Positions 51,677-60,692 of a stretch of DNA of 64,000 nt are shown here, piece after piece. Origin of the DNA: Sulfurimonas sp. (GTDB lineage: Bacteria > Campylobacterota > Campylobacteria > Campylobacterales > Sulfurimonadaceae); assembly GCF_029027585.1 (NCBI RefSeq), contig NZ_CP093397.1, positions 2,097,405-2,161,404 on the forward strand, in the 5' to 3' direction. The first letter of the stretch is position 1. Each line of letters opens with the position of its first letter. The position numbers and the translations under genes are program-made. The notes under the pieces were generated by a model that worked only from the letters and a program-made list of their open reading frames with translations, did no database searches and was not told the DNA's origin.

Positions 51677-52383
51677 TCAGACTAGATAATTATCTTGTTA
51701 AAAATTTATCTATCGGAAGTAGAACAAAGGCTCAAACACTTATAAAAGAGGGTCTTGTAAGCGTAGATTCTAAAGTAATACTAAAGAATTCATTTCAAGT
51801 TCAAGGTAGCGATGAGGTAACAGTACAAGAACATAAAAAGTATGTATCTCGTTCAGCTTTTAAGTTAGAGGCTTTTTTAGATGAGTTAAACTTAAGTGTA
51901 GATGCTATGGTAGCTTTAGATATAGGGGCATCTACTGGTGGTTTTACTCAAGTTTTACTAGAGCGTGGAGTAAAAGAAGTAAGTGCTGTTGATGTAGGTC
52001 GTGAGCAGTTGCATCTAAGCTTATTAAATGATAAAAGAGTTCTTTCTTATGAGAGTTGTGATATAAGAGAGTTTAAAAGCAATAAAAACTTTGATATAGT
52101 AGTTAGTGATGTAGCTTTTATATCACTTTTAAATATTTTAGATGATATAGATAGATTGGCTACTAAAAAAATTATTTTACTTTTTAAACCACAGTTTGAA
52201 GTGGGTCGAGAAGCTAAACGAGATAATCATGGAGTTGTTATCGATGAAAAAGCAATCTTACTAGCGATGGAACGCTTTGAAGATGCATGTAAGAAAAAAG
52301 GATGGGATTTGATTTTGAAATCTGCTTCTAAGTTGACTGGAAAGGAAGGCAATCTTGAATACTGCTACTACTATGAAAAATAG
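51673..52383 (+). CDS. tlyA: TlyA-family rRNA 2'-O-methyltransferase / hemolysin-like protein
   Basis: The 236-residue protein has an N-terminal S4 RNA-binding domain (RLDNYLVKNLSIGSR, about 1-55) and an FtsJ-like SAM-dependent methyltransferase domain with DIGASTGGFT at 83-92. TlyA methylates rRNA and affects capreomycin sensitivity in other genera. It is of the short type common in Campylobacterota. The start is TTG 51673, overlapping the previous stop. Confidence 0.92.
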
Positions 52384-53194
52384 CACAGCAATAGCAATAG
52401 GTGGCTTTGATGGTATGCATATAGGTCATCAACAACTTTTTAAAGAGATGGGTGAAAATGGTACTATTGTAGTTATTGAAACGGGTTATGCAAACCTTAC
52501 ACCAAAAAAAGAGCGAGAGAATTTTTCTAATTTTTCAATTTTGTATTTAAACTTAGAAAATATTCGCCATTTAGATGGAGAAGGATTTGTATCACTACTT
52601 CAAAGCAAATTTCCAAAACTTAAAAAAATTGTAGTTGGATATGATTTTCATTTTGGAAAGCACAGAAAGTATTCTTTTGATGATTTAAAGATACTTTTTA
52701 GTGGAGAAGTTAAAGTTGTTGATGAGGTAACTTTAAAAGGTGACTCTGTTCATTCTCACAAGATTAGAGCCAAAATACAAATAGGTGATATCAAAGGTGC
52801 AAATAACTTTTTAGGGCATAATTACACAATAAGAGGTCATCATATCACAGGTCAAGGCATCGGTAAAAAAGAGCTTGTAGCAACCATAAATATAGAAACA
52901 GAAGGCTTTTTAGTTCCTAAAGAAGGTGTCTATGTAAGTTTAACACGCATCGATGATGAAGAACATTATCATCCTTCTGTATCTTTTATAGGTCATAGAG
53001 TTACAACAGATGGTTCTTTTGCGATAGAATCACATATTTTAGATGGTGAGGTGGTTTGTGATACAAAAGCCAGCATTAGTTTTATTTCTTTTATAAGAGA
53101 TAATAAAAAATTTGACTCAATACAAGAGTTAAAACAAGCGATAAAAAAAGATATAAATATCGCTTTAAATAAATTAAAGATTTTAGCATTATGA
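52355..53194 (+). CDS. ribF: Bifunctional riboflavin kinase / FAD synthetase
   Basis: The 279-residue protein has the adenylyltransferase motif GGFDGMHIGH (16-25), VVGYDFHFGKHR, and a C-terminal riboflavin-kinase domain with GHHITGQGIGKKELVATINI (in pieces) and VPKEGVYV. It converts riboflavin to FMN and FAD. TTG 52355 has a strong AAGGAAGG 6 nt upstream and overlaps tlyA by 29 nt; ATG 52373 is the alternative, with poorer spacing. Confidence 0.93.
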   Translation: MNTATTMKNSTAIAIGGFDGMHIGHQQLFKEMGENGTIVVIETGYANLTPKKERENFSNFSILYLNLENIRHLDGEGFVSLLQSKFPKLKKIVVGYDFHFGKHRKYSFDDLKILFSGEVKVVDEVTLKGDSVHSHKIRAKIQIGDIKGANNFLGHNYTIRGHHITGQGIGKKELVATINIETEGFLVPKEGVYVSLTRIDDEEHYHPSVSFIGHRVTTDGSFAIESHILDGEVVCDTKASISFISFIRDNKKFDSIQELKQAIKKDINIALNKLKILAL

Positions 53195-54219
53195 GAAAAA
53201 GAGAATATTTACAAAGTGTTGAGGGTGTTGATTTTAAATTTTATCAAACACCTAAAGATTTTATAGTTGATGAGATTATTTCAACTAAGTTTAAAGGCAA
53301 AGGAAACTACTTAATACTGCATATTCAAAAGTATGAATTAACAACTTGGGATATGGTGGCTATTTTTGCAGAGTATATGGGTGTTTTGGCACAAAAAATA
53401 GGTTACGCAGGTTTAAAAGACAAACATGCAACAACAACTCAGTACATTTCAGTAGATGCAACTTACGAGAAGATGTTAAAGAAATTTTATCATAAACAGA
53501 TAAAGATTTTGAGTGCAACTAGACATTCTCACTCTATTCGTATGGGTGATTTGACTGGCAATAGATTTAGTATAAATTTACATTTTGTAGATAACATAGA
53601 TGCTGGAAAAATTGAAAAAGTGGCAAGAAAGATAGCTAAAAATGGTTTACCAAATTACTTCGGTTATCAAAGATTTGGTAGGGATGCTGATAGCATAAAT
53701 CAAGCAAAAGAGATGATTCAAGGGGATTTATTTATCGAAGATGCCAAGGTAAAGAAATTTTTGGTTTCCATCTATCAGAGTACATATTTTAATGACTGGT
53801 TACGAGAAAGAGTGAATATTACTTTAGATAATGATGAAACAGTATTTAAACTTTTAGAGGGAGATGTTTACAAATCTCTAGATGCTAAACTTTCTACTCC
53901 AAAAATTATGCCTACAAAAGAGTTTGAGAGTAAAAAACTTGTTCCAACCGGTCTGCTTTGTGGAAGAGATGTTTTTCGTGCAAGAGATGAAGCAGGGAAG
54001 ATAGAAAATAGATTTGATGATGAATATTTACAAGATAAAGGTTATCGAAGAGAAGCTCTTATTTATCCAAAAGATATAGTTTGTAGTTATGTAAAAAAAC
54101 AAACATTATTAAATATTTCATTTTCTTTGCCAAAAGGTTCCTATGCAACTGTCTTTTTAGAATCAATCGCTGGAAAGAATTTTAGTGCAAAAGATGTAAA
54201 ACTTAAAGCAAAAAAATAA
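53191..54219 (+). CDS. truD: tRNA pseudouridine(13) synthase TruD
   Basis: The 342-residue protein has the TruD catalytic segment GYAGLKDKHATTTQ with the nucleophilic Asp, and RHSHSIRMGDLTGNRF and GLPNYFGYQRFGRDADSI, all diagnostic. It isomerises U13 in certain tRNAs. It overlaps ribF by 4 nt and ends the ligA-to-truD block; a promoter for atpB follows. Confidence 0.95.
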   Translation: MRKREYLQSVEGVDFKFYQTPKDFIVDEIISTKFKGKGNYLILHIQKYELTTWDMVAIFAEYMGVLAQKIGYAGLKDKHATTTQYISVDATYEKMLKKFYHKQIKILSATRHSHSIRMGDLTGNRFSINLHFVDNIDAGKIEKVARKIAKNGLPNYFGYQRFGRDADSINQAKEMIQGDLFIEDAKVKKFLVSIYQSTYFNDWLRERVNITLDNDETVFKLLEGDVYKSLDAKLSTPKIMPTKEFESKKLVPTGLLCGRDVFRARDEAGKIENRFDDEYLQDKGYRREALIYPKDIVCSYVKKQTLLNISFSLPKGSYATVFLESIAGKNFSAKDVKLKAKK

Positions 54220-54250
54220 TTAATTTATGAAAGTTTAATGCAACTTAGAC

Positions 54251-54256
54251 TATAAT
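54251..54256 (+). promoter_or_regulatory. -10 box of atpB
   Basis: A perfect TATAAT lies 32 bp before the atpB ATG in the 69-bp gap after truD, with AGGGAG at 54276-54281 as ribosome-binding site. It gives atpB a promoter independent of the main ATP synthase operon. Confidence 0.7.
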
Positions 54257-54288
54257 CCCGTAATTATTTAAGAATAGGGAGCTTTTTT

Positions 54289-54963
54289 ATGCCAGATTTG
54301 TTTACATTTTTCGGGATTATTTCTCACAACAAGGAATTTATCTACATTACACATATGTTATTATCAGCAGGTTTAGCGTTAATGTTGGTAAAATCTGCAA
54401 TGTCAAACTTACAACTTGTTCCAAAGGGTACACAGAACTTAATGGAAGCATATCTTGGTGGCGTTCTTCAAATGGGAATAGATGTTATGGGAAAAGAAGA
54501 CGCACGCCGTTATCTTCCCCTTATCGCAACTATTGGTCTTTTTGTTGGTATCGCTAATCTTATTGGTGTTATTCCAGGTTTTGAAGCTCCAACTGCATTT
54601 TTAGAATTTGCACTTACTTTAGCACTTGTTGTTTTTGTTTATTATAACTTTGAAGGTATCCGTCGTCAAGGTGTTATCAAATACTTTAAACATTTTTTAG
54701 GTCCAGTTTGGTGGTTATATTGGTTAATGTTCCCAATAGAGATAGTTTCTCATTTTTCTCGTCTTGTTTCTCTATCTTTCCGTCTTTTTGGAAATGTAAA
54801 GGGTGACGATATGTTCTTGATGGTTATCTTGATGTTAGCTCCTTGGTTACTTCCAATGATTCCATTTGCACTTCTTACTTTTATGGCATTTTTACAAGCA
54901 TTTATTTTTATGATGCTTACAACTGTTTACCTTGGTTCAGCAGTAGTTATGGAAGATCACTAA
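54289..54963 (+). CDS. atpB: ATP synthase F0 subunit a
   Basis: The 224-residue integral membrane protein has about six helices and contains [15 protein letters not shown] with the essential half-channel Arg, followed by the Gln-containing last helices ([19 protein letters not shown]). It forms the proton path against the c-ring. It lies about 41 kb from the atpF'-C operon, the separate location usual in Campylobacterota, and must be co-regulated in trans. No atpE is seen in the window. Confidence 0.95.
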   Translation: MPDLFTFFGIISHNKEFIYITHMLLSAGLALMLVKSAMSNLQLVPKGTQNLMEAYLGGVLQMGIDVMGKEDARRYLPLIATIGLFVGIANLIGVIPGFEAPTAFLEFALTLALVVFVYYNFEGIRRQGVIKYFKHFLGPVWWLYWLMFPIEIVSHFSRLVSLSFRLFGNVKGDDMFLMVILMLAPWLLPMIPFALLTFMAFLQAFIFMMLTTVYLGSAVVMEDH

Positions 54964-54979
54964 GCCTTCCATAAATATC

Positions 54980-55243
54980 ATGCAAAAAGATATATTCGAT
55001 AGAATTATAGGCTTTTTGCTTGGAGCTTCATGGGCAGTAGTTCTTTTTGGTGCTTTACTTACTTTTAAAACCTTTATAGTTTTTGGTCTTTACTTCTCTT
55101 TATTTTTAACATTCCTTTTTATATTCTTCTCTTTATTTATGATTTTAGCTCTTGATGCTTTTACTGTTAATAGAAAAAGACTTCAAGAATCAAAAAAACA
55201 GACGCAACTCTTAGAAAAACTTTGTGAGAAAGAAGATGTTTAG
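54980..55243 (+). CDS. Small membrane protein of unknown function after atpB
   Basis: The 87-residue protein has two membrane helices (about 10-30 and 33-58) and a short charged C-terminal coiled segment (KRLQESKKQTQLLEKL). It starts 16 nt after atpB and overlaps the SulP start by 8 nt. I recognise no family. It could be an assembly helper for atpB or simply a transported-operon gene. Confidence 0.7.
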   Translation: MQKDIFDRIIGFLLGASWAVVLFGALLTFKTFIVFGLYFSLFLTFLFIFFSLFMILALDAFTVNRKRLQESKKQTQLLEKLCEKEDV

Positions 55244-56771
55244 TAATATTAAAGGCAATATTTTTGGAGGTATTACAGCTGCTGTAATAGCTCTTCCTTT
55301 AGCTTTAGCCTTTGGTGTAGCTAGTGGAGTTGGTGCCATTTCTGGTATATATGGAGCCATAGTCATAGGATTTTTAGCTTCACTTTTTGGTGGAACTTCT
55401 ACACAAATCTCAGGTCCAACAGGACCGATGACTGTTGTAATTGCTAGTGCTGTTGTACTTTTTCATGGCGATATAAAAGCGGTTATGAGTGTTATCTTCT
55501 TAGCAGGAATTTTTCAAATAGTATTTGGTATTGCAAAGGTTGGAAAGTATGTAAAGTATATTCCCTATCCTGTTATTTCTGGTTTTATGAGTGGAATAGG
55601 TATGATTATTATTATTTTACAAATAAACCCATTTTTAGGACTTGATGGCTTTGGTTCTGTTATGCAAACTTTGCTAAATCTTCCTTCAACATTAACTCAT
55701 GTAAATTTTAACTCCATTATTGTTGCTTTTGGTACTTTAATCATTATGTTTTTTACTCCTCAAAAAGTTTCTAAAATTATTCCAACTTCTTTAATGGCTT
55801 TAGTTTTTATGACAGTCATCGCAATCATTTTTAATCTTGATATAAAAACAATAGGTGAAATTCCTAGTTCTTTACCAGAGTTTACTTTTCCATCTTTTGA
55901 GATGAATCAAGTTAAAAATATAATAGGAATGGCTTTTACATTAGCACTTTTAGGAACAATAGATACACTCCTAACTTCACTAGTAGCAGATTCCATGACA
56001 AAGACTAAACATGACTCAAATAGAGAACTAATAGGTCAAGGAATTGGTAATACTTTTGTTTCTATGATAGGTGGAATTGCAGGTGCAGGTGCTACGATGC
56101 GTACAGTTGTAAATATAAAAAGTGGTGGAACTACAAAACTCTCAGGAATGATACATGCCGCTACATTACTTGTTATAATCTTATTTTTCGCACCTATTGC
56201 TTCTCAAATTCCTTTGGCTGTTCTTGCTGGAATATTGATGAAGGTCGGGGTGGATATACTTGATTATAAACTATTAAAGATGATGAACTTAGTGCCAAAG
56301 CATGATTTAGTAGTTATGATTGTAGTGTTTGTATTAACAGTTTTTGTAGATTTAATTATGGCAGTTGGTGTTGGTGTTGTTTTGGCATCTATGCTTATTG
56401 TTTATAGGATTACAGTTGAGTCAGAAGTTAAGATTGATTTTCATAAAGATGTAGATGATGTTATAAACAAAGATATACGCATAGTAAACATTGATGGAGC
56501 ATTTTTCTTTGGTTCAGCAAGTATGTTTGAAGATAAAATATCTGAAATAATAGATACTAAAAAGATAGTTATCAACTGTCTTGATGTCCCTTTTATAGAC
56601 ATATCTGCGATATTTGTTTTAGAAGAGATGGTGCTAAAACTCAAAGACTTAGAGATAGAAGTGGTACTTGTTTTAAGAGATAGACACATGGCAAAACTCA
56701 AAAGACTAGATAAGATAAAAGTCTTCGATGAAATACCGATGTATAGATATTTAAGAGAAGCGATAGAGTAG
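55236..56771 (+). CDS. SulP/SLC26-family anion transporter
   Basis: The 511-residue protein begins with the SLC26 signature ALPLALAFGVASG and STQISGPTGPMTVV, has 12-14 membrane segments, and ends with a STAS domain (about 405-511, INCLDVPFIDISAIFVLEEM). Substrates of the family include sulfate, bicarbonate and other anions; sequence alone does not decide. GTG 55224 is an alternative start, but ATG 55236 fits better. Its last 106 nt are repeated at 57958-58063. Confidence 0.9.
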   Translation: MFSNIKGNIFGGITAAVIALPLALAFGVASGVGAISGIYGAIVIGFLASLFGGTSTQISGPTGPMTVVIASAVVLFHGDIKAVMSVIFLAGIFQIVFGIAKVGKYVKYIPYPVISGFMSGIGMIIIILQINPFLGLDGFGSVMQTLLNLPSTLTHVNFNSIIVAFGTLIIMFFTPQKVSKIIPTSLMALVFMTVIAIIFNLDIKTIGEIPSSLPEFTFPSFEMNQVKNIIGMAFTLALLGTIDTLLTSLVADSMTKTKHDSNRELIGQGIGNTFVSMIGGIAGAGATMRTVVNIKSGGTTKLSGMIHAATLLVIILFFAPIASQIPLAVLAGILMKVGVDILDYKLLKMMNLVPKHDLVVMIVVFVLTVFVDLIMAVGVGVVLASMLIVYRITVESEVKIDFHKDVDDVINKDIRIVNIDGAFFFGSASMFEDKISEIIDTKKIVINCLDVPFIDISAIFVLEEMVLKLKDLEIEVVLVLRDRHMAKLKRLDKIKVFDEIPMYRYLREAIE

Positions 56772-56798
56772 CATAGAAAAAGTCAAATAAGACCATAA

Positions 56799-56820
56799 GT
56801 TCCATATCGAGGTATGGAAC
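56799..56820. other. Hairpin downstream of the SulP gene
   Basis: GTTCCATA and TATGGAAC pair perfectly around TCGAGG, 27 nt after the transporter stop. There is no following T tract, so it may be a Rho-type or processing hairpin. The rest of the 109-bp gap up to 56880 shows nothing clear. Confidence 0.4.
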
Positions 56821-56880
56821 GAGACACAAGCGAATGTTGGTTTAGATTAGATATAAATAAAAAAATTATTAGGAATTAGT

Positions 56881-57534
56881 ATGACAAAAAGTATATTTAA
56901 TATATCTGCATTTTTTATGTTGATTATATTTATTGGATGTGGAAAAAAAGTTGTTATTTCGCATGAAATAAATTCAAGCCTTCCTATTAAAAAAGCTAGA
57001 GAAAATACTGAGAAATGTGTTTTCTCACAACATCGTCAATGGAAAGTCAGTGATTTTATAATAACAGACAAGTGCCTTATATTTAGTGATGGAACTATAA
57101 CTAGAAACTCATCAAGTGGTATTGCAACAAGTTTGAATGGTGTTGCTATTGGTTCTTCCGGTGGTACATCAAGAACTAAGAATTTAGAAACAAGAATATA
57201 TTATTCTGCAATCAAAGATGTTAAATTAGACCTTTGGAGTAGAAAATTTAAACAATGGTATACAGTAAAATTAATAACGGATGAATCATTCTATTATGTT
57301 TACAGAACAAGGAGCCTCGAAAAAGCAGAGGAATGTGCTGATGGAGTTGCTTCAGTTGTAGCATATTATAAAAATTATACTCCCCCTAAAGTTACAGAAG
57401 ATGAATATAAAGCTACAAAGCCTTCATTAAAGATAGAAGATAGATTATCCAAAATCAAATTTTTATATGAAAATGGTCATATAACTAATGAAGAATATTT
57501 AGAAAAAAGAAAAAAAATCTTAGAAGGTATTTAA
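56881..57534 (+). CDS. Lipoprotein with C-terminal SHOCT domain, unknown function
   Basis: The 217-residue protein has a lipobox ending IFIGC with Cys20, a middle beta-rich region (about 45-150, with GTITRNSSSGIATSLNG and IYYSAIKDVKLDLW) and a C-terminal SHOCT motif (DRLSKIKFLYENGHITNEEY, about 183-202). SHOCT segments are short oligomerisation or interaction modules. It lies inside the segment framed by the sulP/gatB duplication, so it may be a later arrival. No partner is evident. Confidence 0.75.
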   Translation: MTKSIFNISAFFMLIIFIGCGKKVVISHEINSSLPIKKARENTEKCVFSQHRQWKVSDFIITDKCLIFSDGTITRNSSSGIATSLNGVAIGSSGGTSRTKNLETRIYYSAIKDVKLDLWSRKFKQWYTVKLITDESFYYVYRTRSLEKAEECADGVASVVAYYKNYTPPKVTEDEYKATKPSLKIEDRLSKIKFLYENGHITNEEYLEKRKKILEGI

Positions 57535-57582
57535 AAATTAATACTATAGAAAATATCATAAAATCTATACAAAGGGTGAATT

Positions 57583-57857
57583 ATGAAAAATGTAAAATTA
57601 ACACAAGAAGAAGAAATACTTGAGTATATTGAGGGCGATGAAGTAAAAGTGTACCTAATGTAAAAAAAGAAATGATAAGATATACTCAGATGGCAAAAGA
57701 GCATATTTCAAAAAAGAAAGCTATAAGTATAAGACTGCCCGAAAGTGACATATACTTACTTAAGCAAAGAGCTTTAGTAACTGGAATAAGTTATCAAAAT
57801 ATTATACAATCATTAGTGCATCAATACATGCACAATCAGATAAAAGCTGCTCTCTAA
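57583..57857 (+). pseudogene. CopG/BrnA-like ribbon-helix-helix antitoxin, frameshifted
   Basis: The frame from ATG 57583 (MKNVKLTQEEEILEYIEG) stops at 57661, and the -1 frame continues to 57857 with MAKEHISKKKAISIRLPESD and LVTGISYQNIIQSLVHQY, the pattern of CopG-type antitoxins of about 90 residues (length 3n+2). Restoring one A in GTAAAAGTG near 57647-57650 would give GDEVKSVPNVKKEM and fuse the frames. No toxin gene is next to it, so it is an orphan remnant or a solitary regulator. Confidence 0.65.
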
Positions 57858-57878
57858 TATGCTTTAGTGTATCTGCTT

Positions 57879-57957
57879 TATGATATATAAAAGCAAAAAT
57901 TTGTTAAAATAGATAATCAATAATTTTATCTAAGGAAATCTATGTTTGAAGTCGTTA
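57879..57957 (+). repeat. Partial copy of the gatB promoter and start codon region
   Basis: Positions 57888-57957 match 59207-59276 at about 93 percent without gaps, the last 39 nt being identical: promoter, AAGGA, ATG and the first five codons of gatB. TATGA at 57879 also keeps register with the mnmH tail at 59198. The copy ends exactly where the sulP copy begins. Confidence 0.85.
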
Positions 57958-58063
57958 GTTGTTCTTGTTTTAAGAGAAAGATACATGGCAAAACTCAAAA
58001 GACTAGATAAGATAAAAGTCTTCGATGAAATACCGATGTATAAATATTTAAGAGAAGCGATAG
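57958..58063 (+). repeat. Partial copy of the SulP gene 3' end
   Basis: These 106 nt match 56661-56766 with five mismatches and no gaps (about 95 percent); they encode the last STAS residues MAKLKRLDKIKVFDEIPMY in their own frame but have no start. With the gatB copy they form a head-to-tail novel joint at 57957/57958. Confidence 0.9.
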
Positions 58064-58138
58064 GATAATGATTTTTGAGTTTATTAGCTATATATGACTA
58101 TGATTATATAAATGAAAATATTTGTGAAAGTGTAAATA

Positions 58139-59209
58139 ATGTTAAATAGTAACTTCAGATCTATCGTTTTAAATTCTACGCCACTTATAGATGTTCGTGC
58201 TCCCGCAGAATTTGAAAAAGGCTCTTTCCCACACTCTGTAAATCTACCACTTATCAATGATAAGCAAAGACATGAGATAGGAGTATGTTATAAAAAACTA
58301 GGTAATACTGAGGCATTAAAACTTGGACATAAGCTAATAAACGGCGAAGTGAAAGAAAAGCGTGTTAAAGCATGGTCGGATTTTATCAAAGTCAATTCAG
58401 ATGCCAAACTTTTTTGTTTTAGAGGCGGTCAACGCTCTAAAATATCGCAAGAATGGCTGAGTCAGTTAGGATATGATATTGAGCGATTTAAAGGTGGTTA
58501 TAAAGCATTTAGAAATTACCTTTTAAATGAAATAGAAGAGTCATGTAATCATTTCAAGCCAATTATTATTGGCGGTCATACTGGTTCTGGAAAAACAATT
58601 TTACTTAAAAAACTAGAAAATTCTATAGACCTTGAGAGTTTGGCAAACCATAGAGGCTCATCTTTTGGTAAAAAGACCACTCCACAGCCTTCACAGATAA
58701 ATTTTGAAAATGATATGGCTTATGAACTTATCAAAAAACTTGATAGAGGCTTTAAATATTTAGTTTTTGAAGATGAGGGCAAGCATATTGGTAGAGTATA
58801 TATACCTAATATTTTTGCAGAGTATCTTTCAAAAGCTCCACTTATCATACTTGAAACACCTATGATTCAAAGAGTAGATATAACCTTCGTTGAGTATGTA
58901 CTAGAAGCACAAAAATTATATAAAAATAATATTGAGCAATGGAGTGATGTGATACTTGGCGCAATGCATAGAATAAGGCGAAGACTTGGTGGTCAGCGAT
59001 ATAAACTTCTTTGTGAAATATTTGATAATGCCCTTGATGAGCAGATACAAAGAGGCTCTATGGATGCGCATAAAGAGTGGATTGAATTACTTTTAAGTGA
59101 GTATTATGATCCTATGTATAATTATCAAATTCAAAAACGATGTCAACAAGTTGAGTTTAGAGGTTCGGCTGAAGAGATTTTTGAGTATTTATCAAAATAT
59201 GACACTTAA
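58139..59209 (+). CDS. mnmH: tRNA 2-selenouridine synthase MnmH (SelU)
   Basis: The 356-residue protein has an N-terminal rhodanese domain with active-site C93 in LFCFRGGQRSK, and a P-loop domain with GGHTGSGKT at 145-153. MnmH replaces sulfur by selenium at wobble 2-thiouridine through a geranylated intermediate using selenophosphate. It implies a SelD elsewhere in the genome. The ribosome-binding site is weak (GTGAAAGTG upstream). It sits between the duplication scar and gatB. Confidence 0.93.
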   Translation: MLNSNFRSIVLNSTPLIDVRAPAEFEKGSFPHSVNLPLINDKQRHEIGVCYKKLGNTEALKLGHKLINGEVKEKRVKAWSDFIKVNSDAKLFCFRGGQRSKISQEWLSQLGYDIERFKGGYKAFRNYLLNEIEESCNHFKPIIIGGHTGSGKTILLKKLENSIDLESLANHRGSSFGKKTTPQPSQINFENDMAYELIKKLDRGFKYLVFEDEGKHIGRVYIPNIFAEYLSKAPLIILETPMIQRVDITFVEYVLEAQKLYKNNIEQWSDVILGAMHRIRRRLGGQRYKLLCEIFDNALDEQIQRGSMDAHKEWIELLLSEYYDPMYNYQIQKRCQQVEFRGSAEEIFEYLSKYDT

Positions 59210-59223
59210 AAGCAAAAATTAGA

Positions 59224-59229
59224 TAAAAT
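59224..59229 (+). promoter_or_regulatory. -10 box of gatB
   Basis: TAAAAT lies 31 bp before the gatB ATG, with AAGGA at 59251-59255. The duplicated copy keeps TAAAAT at 57905-57910, so the scar may carry a live promoter. Confidence 0.5.
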
Positions 59230-59260
59230 AAGTAATTAATAATTTTATCTAAGGAAATCT

Positions 59261-60685
59261 ATGTTTGAAGTCGTTATAGGACTTGAAGTTCATGTACAAC
59301 TAAACACTAAAACTAAACTTTTTTGCTCGTGTCCTACGAGTTTTAACCACAAACAAAATACAAATACTTGTCCAACTTGTCTTGCTCTTCCTGGTGCTTT
59401 ACCAGTTTTAAATAAAGAAGTTCTACATAAATCTATCATGCTTGGAACAGCCATAGATGCTACAATAAACAAAACATCATTTTTTGATAGAAAGTCTTAC
59501 TTCTATCCAGATTCTCCATCTGCTTTTCAAATTACGCAACTATATACTCCTATAGTTGAGAGAGGAACTTTAGAGATTGACTTAGAAGATGGTAGTAAAA
59601 AAACTATCCGAATAAATCGTGCTCATATAGAAGCGGATGCCGGTAAAAATATACATGAAGGCGATATATCTAAAGTAGATTTAAACCGCGGGGGAACGCC
59701 ACTACTTGAAATAGTCTCAGAGCCAGACTTAAGTAATGGTGATGAAGTTGTGGCATATCTTAAAAAACTACACTCTATTATTCGTTACTTAGATATAGGT
59801 GATGCGAACATGCAAGAGGGTTCATTTAGAGTTGATGTAAATGTTTCCATCAGACCAAAAGGTGATAAAAAACTTTATACTCGTGTTGAAGTTAAGAATA
59901 TAAATAGTTTCAAGTTTATTCAAAAAGCCATAGAAGTAGAAGTCACAAGACAGAGTGAAGCTTGGGAAGATGGAGTTTATGAAAAAGAAATAAGTCAAGA
60001 AACTAGACTTTTTGACCAAGTAAAACAAGAAACTCGTTCTATGCGCGGAAAAGAAGAAGCAGCTGATTATCGTTACTTTCCTGAGCCAGATTTACTAAAA
60101 GTAGTAGTTACTGATGAAATGTTTGAAAAATACTCAAAAATTCCAGAACTCCCAGATGCTAAAAGAGATAGGTTTGTAAAAGAGTATGGTATGAATGAAT
60201 ACAACTCAGGAGTTATTACTTCAAGCGTTGAAATAGCACACTTTTTTGAAACTATGATGAAAGAAGGCATAACGGCAAAAAATGCTATTACTTGGCTTAC
60301 AGTTGAGCTTCTTGCTCGTTTTAAAGGTGATATAAATATAACCAATTCTCCAGTAGATGCAAATAAACTAGGCTTTTTAGTAAAAAGAATAGAAGATAAA
60401 ACCATAAGTGGAAAAGCTGCTAAAGAAGTTCTTGATTATTTAATGAATAAAGATGAAGATATAGATGCTGTTATAGAAATACTAGGTTTAAAACAAGTAA
60501 GTGATAGTGGAGCGATAGAGTCTATGTGTGATGAAATAATCTCTGCAAATCCAGAGAAAGTTGAACAATACAAAGGCGGAAAAGAAAAACTTTTTGGTTT
60601 CTTTGTTGGTCAAGTGATGAAAGCATCTAAAGGTACTGCGAACCCTCAAGCAGTAAATGAAATTTTAAAAGTAAAATTAGGATAA
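59261..60685 (+). CDS. gatB: Aspartyl/glutamyl-tRNA(Asn/Gln) amidotransferase subunit B
   Basis: The 474-residue protein has [20 protein letters not shown], the zinc cysteines C23/C25 and C38/C41 region, [17 protein letters not shown] and YRYFPEPDL, diagnostic of GatB. With GatA and GatC it amidates misacylated Glu-tRNA(Gln) or Asp-tRNA(Asn). gatA and gatC are not in the window. Its first codons and promoter are duplicated upstream at 57888-57957. Confidence 0.96.
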   Translation: MFEVVIGLEVHVQLNTKTKLFCSCPTSFNHKQNTNTCPTCLALPGALPVLNKEVLHKSIMLGTAIDATINKTSFFDRKSYFYPDSPSAFQITQLYTPIVERGTLEIDLEDGSKKTIRINRAHIEADAGKNIHEGDISKVDLNRGGTPLLEIVSEPDLSNGDEVVAYLKKLHSIIRYLDIGDANMQEGSFRVDVNVSIRPKGDKKLYTRVEVKNINSFKFIQKAIEVEVTRQSEAWEDGVYEKEISQETRLFDQVKQETRSMRGKEEAADYRYFPEPDLLKVVVTDEMFEKYSKIPELPDAKRDRFVKEYGMNEYNSGVITSSVEIAHFFETMMKEGITAKNAITWLTVELLARFKGDINITNSPVDANKLGFLVKRIEDKTISGKAAKEVLDYLMNKDEDIDAVIEILGLKQVSDSGAIESMCDEIISANPEKVEQYKGGKEKLFGFFVGQVMKASKGTANPQAVNEILKVKLG

Positions 60686-60692
60686 AATAAAA

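Noticed and set aside
57942-58010. Short open frame from the duplicated gatB ATG (about 22 codons) running out of frame into the SulP copy
   Set aside because: It is the chance fusion at the duplication joint; the SulP part is read in the wrong frame. It has a real ribosome-binding site, so it could be translated, but there is no sign it is a functional gene.
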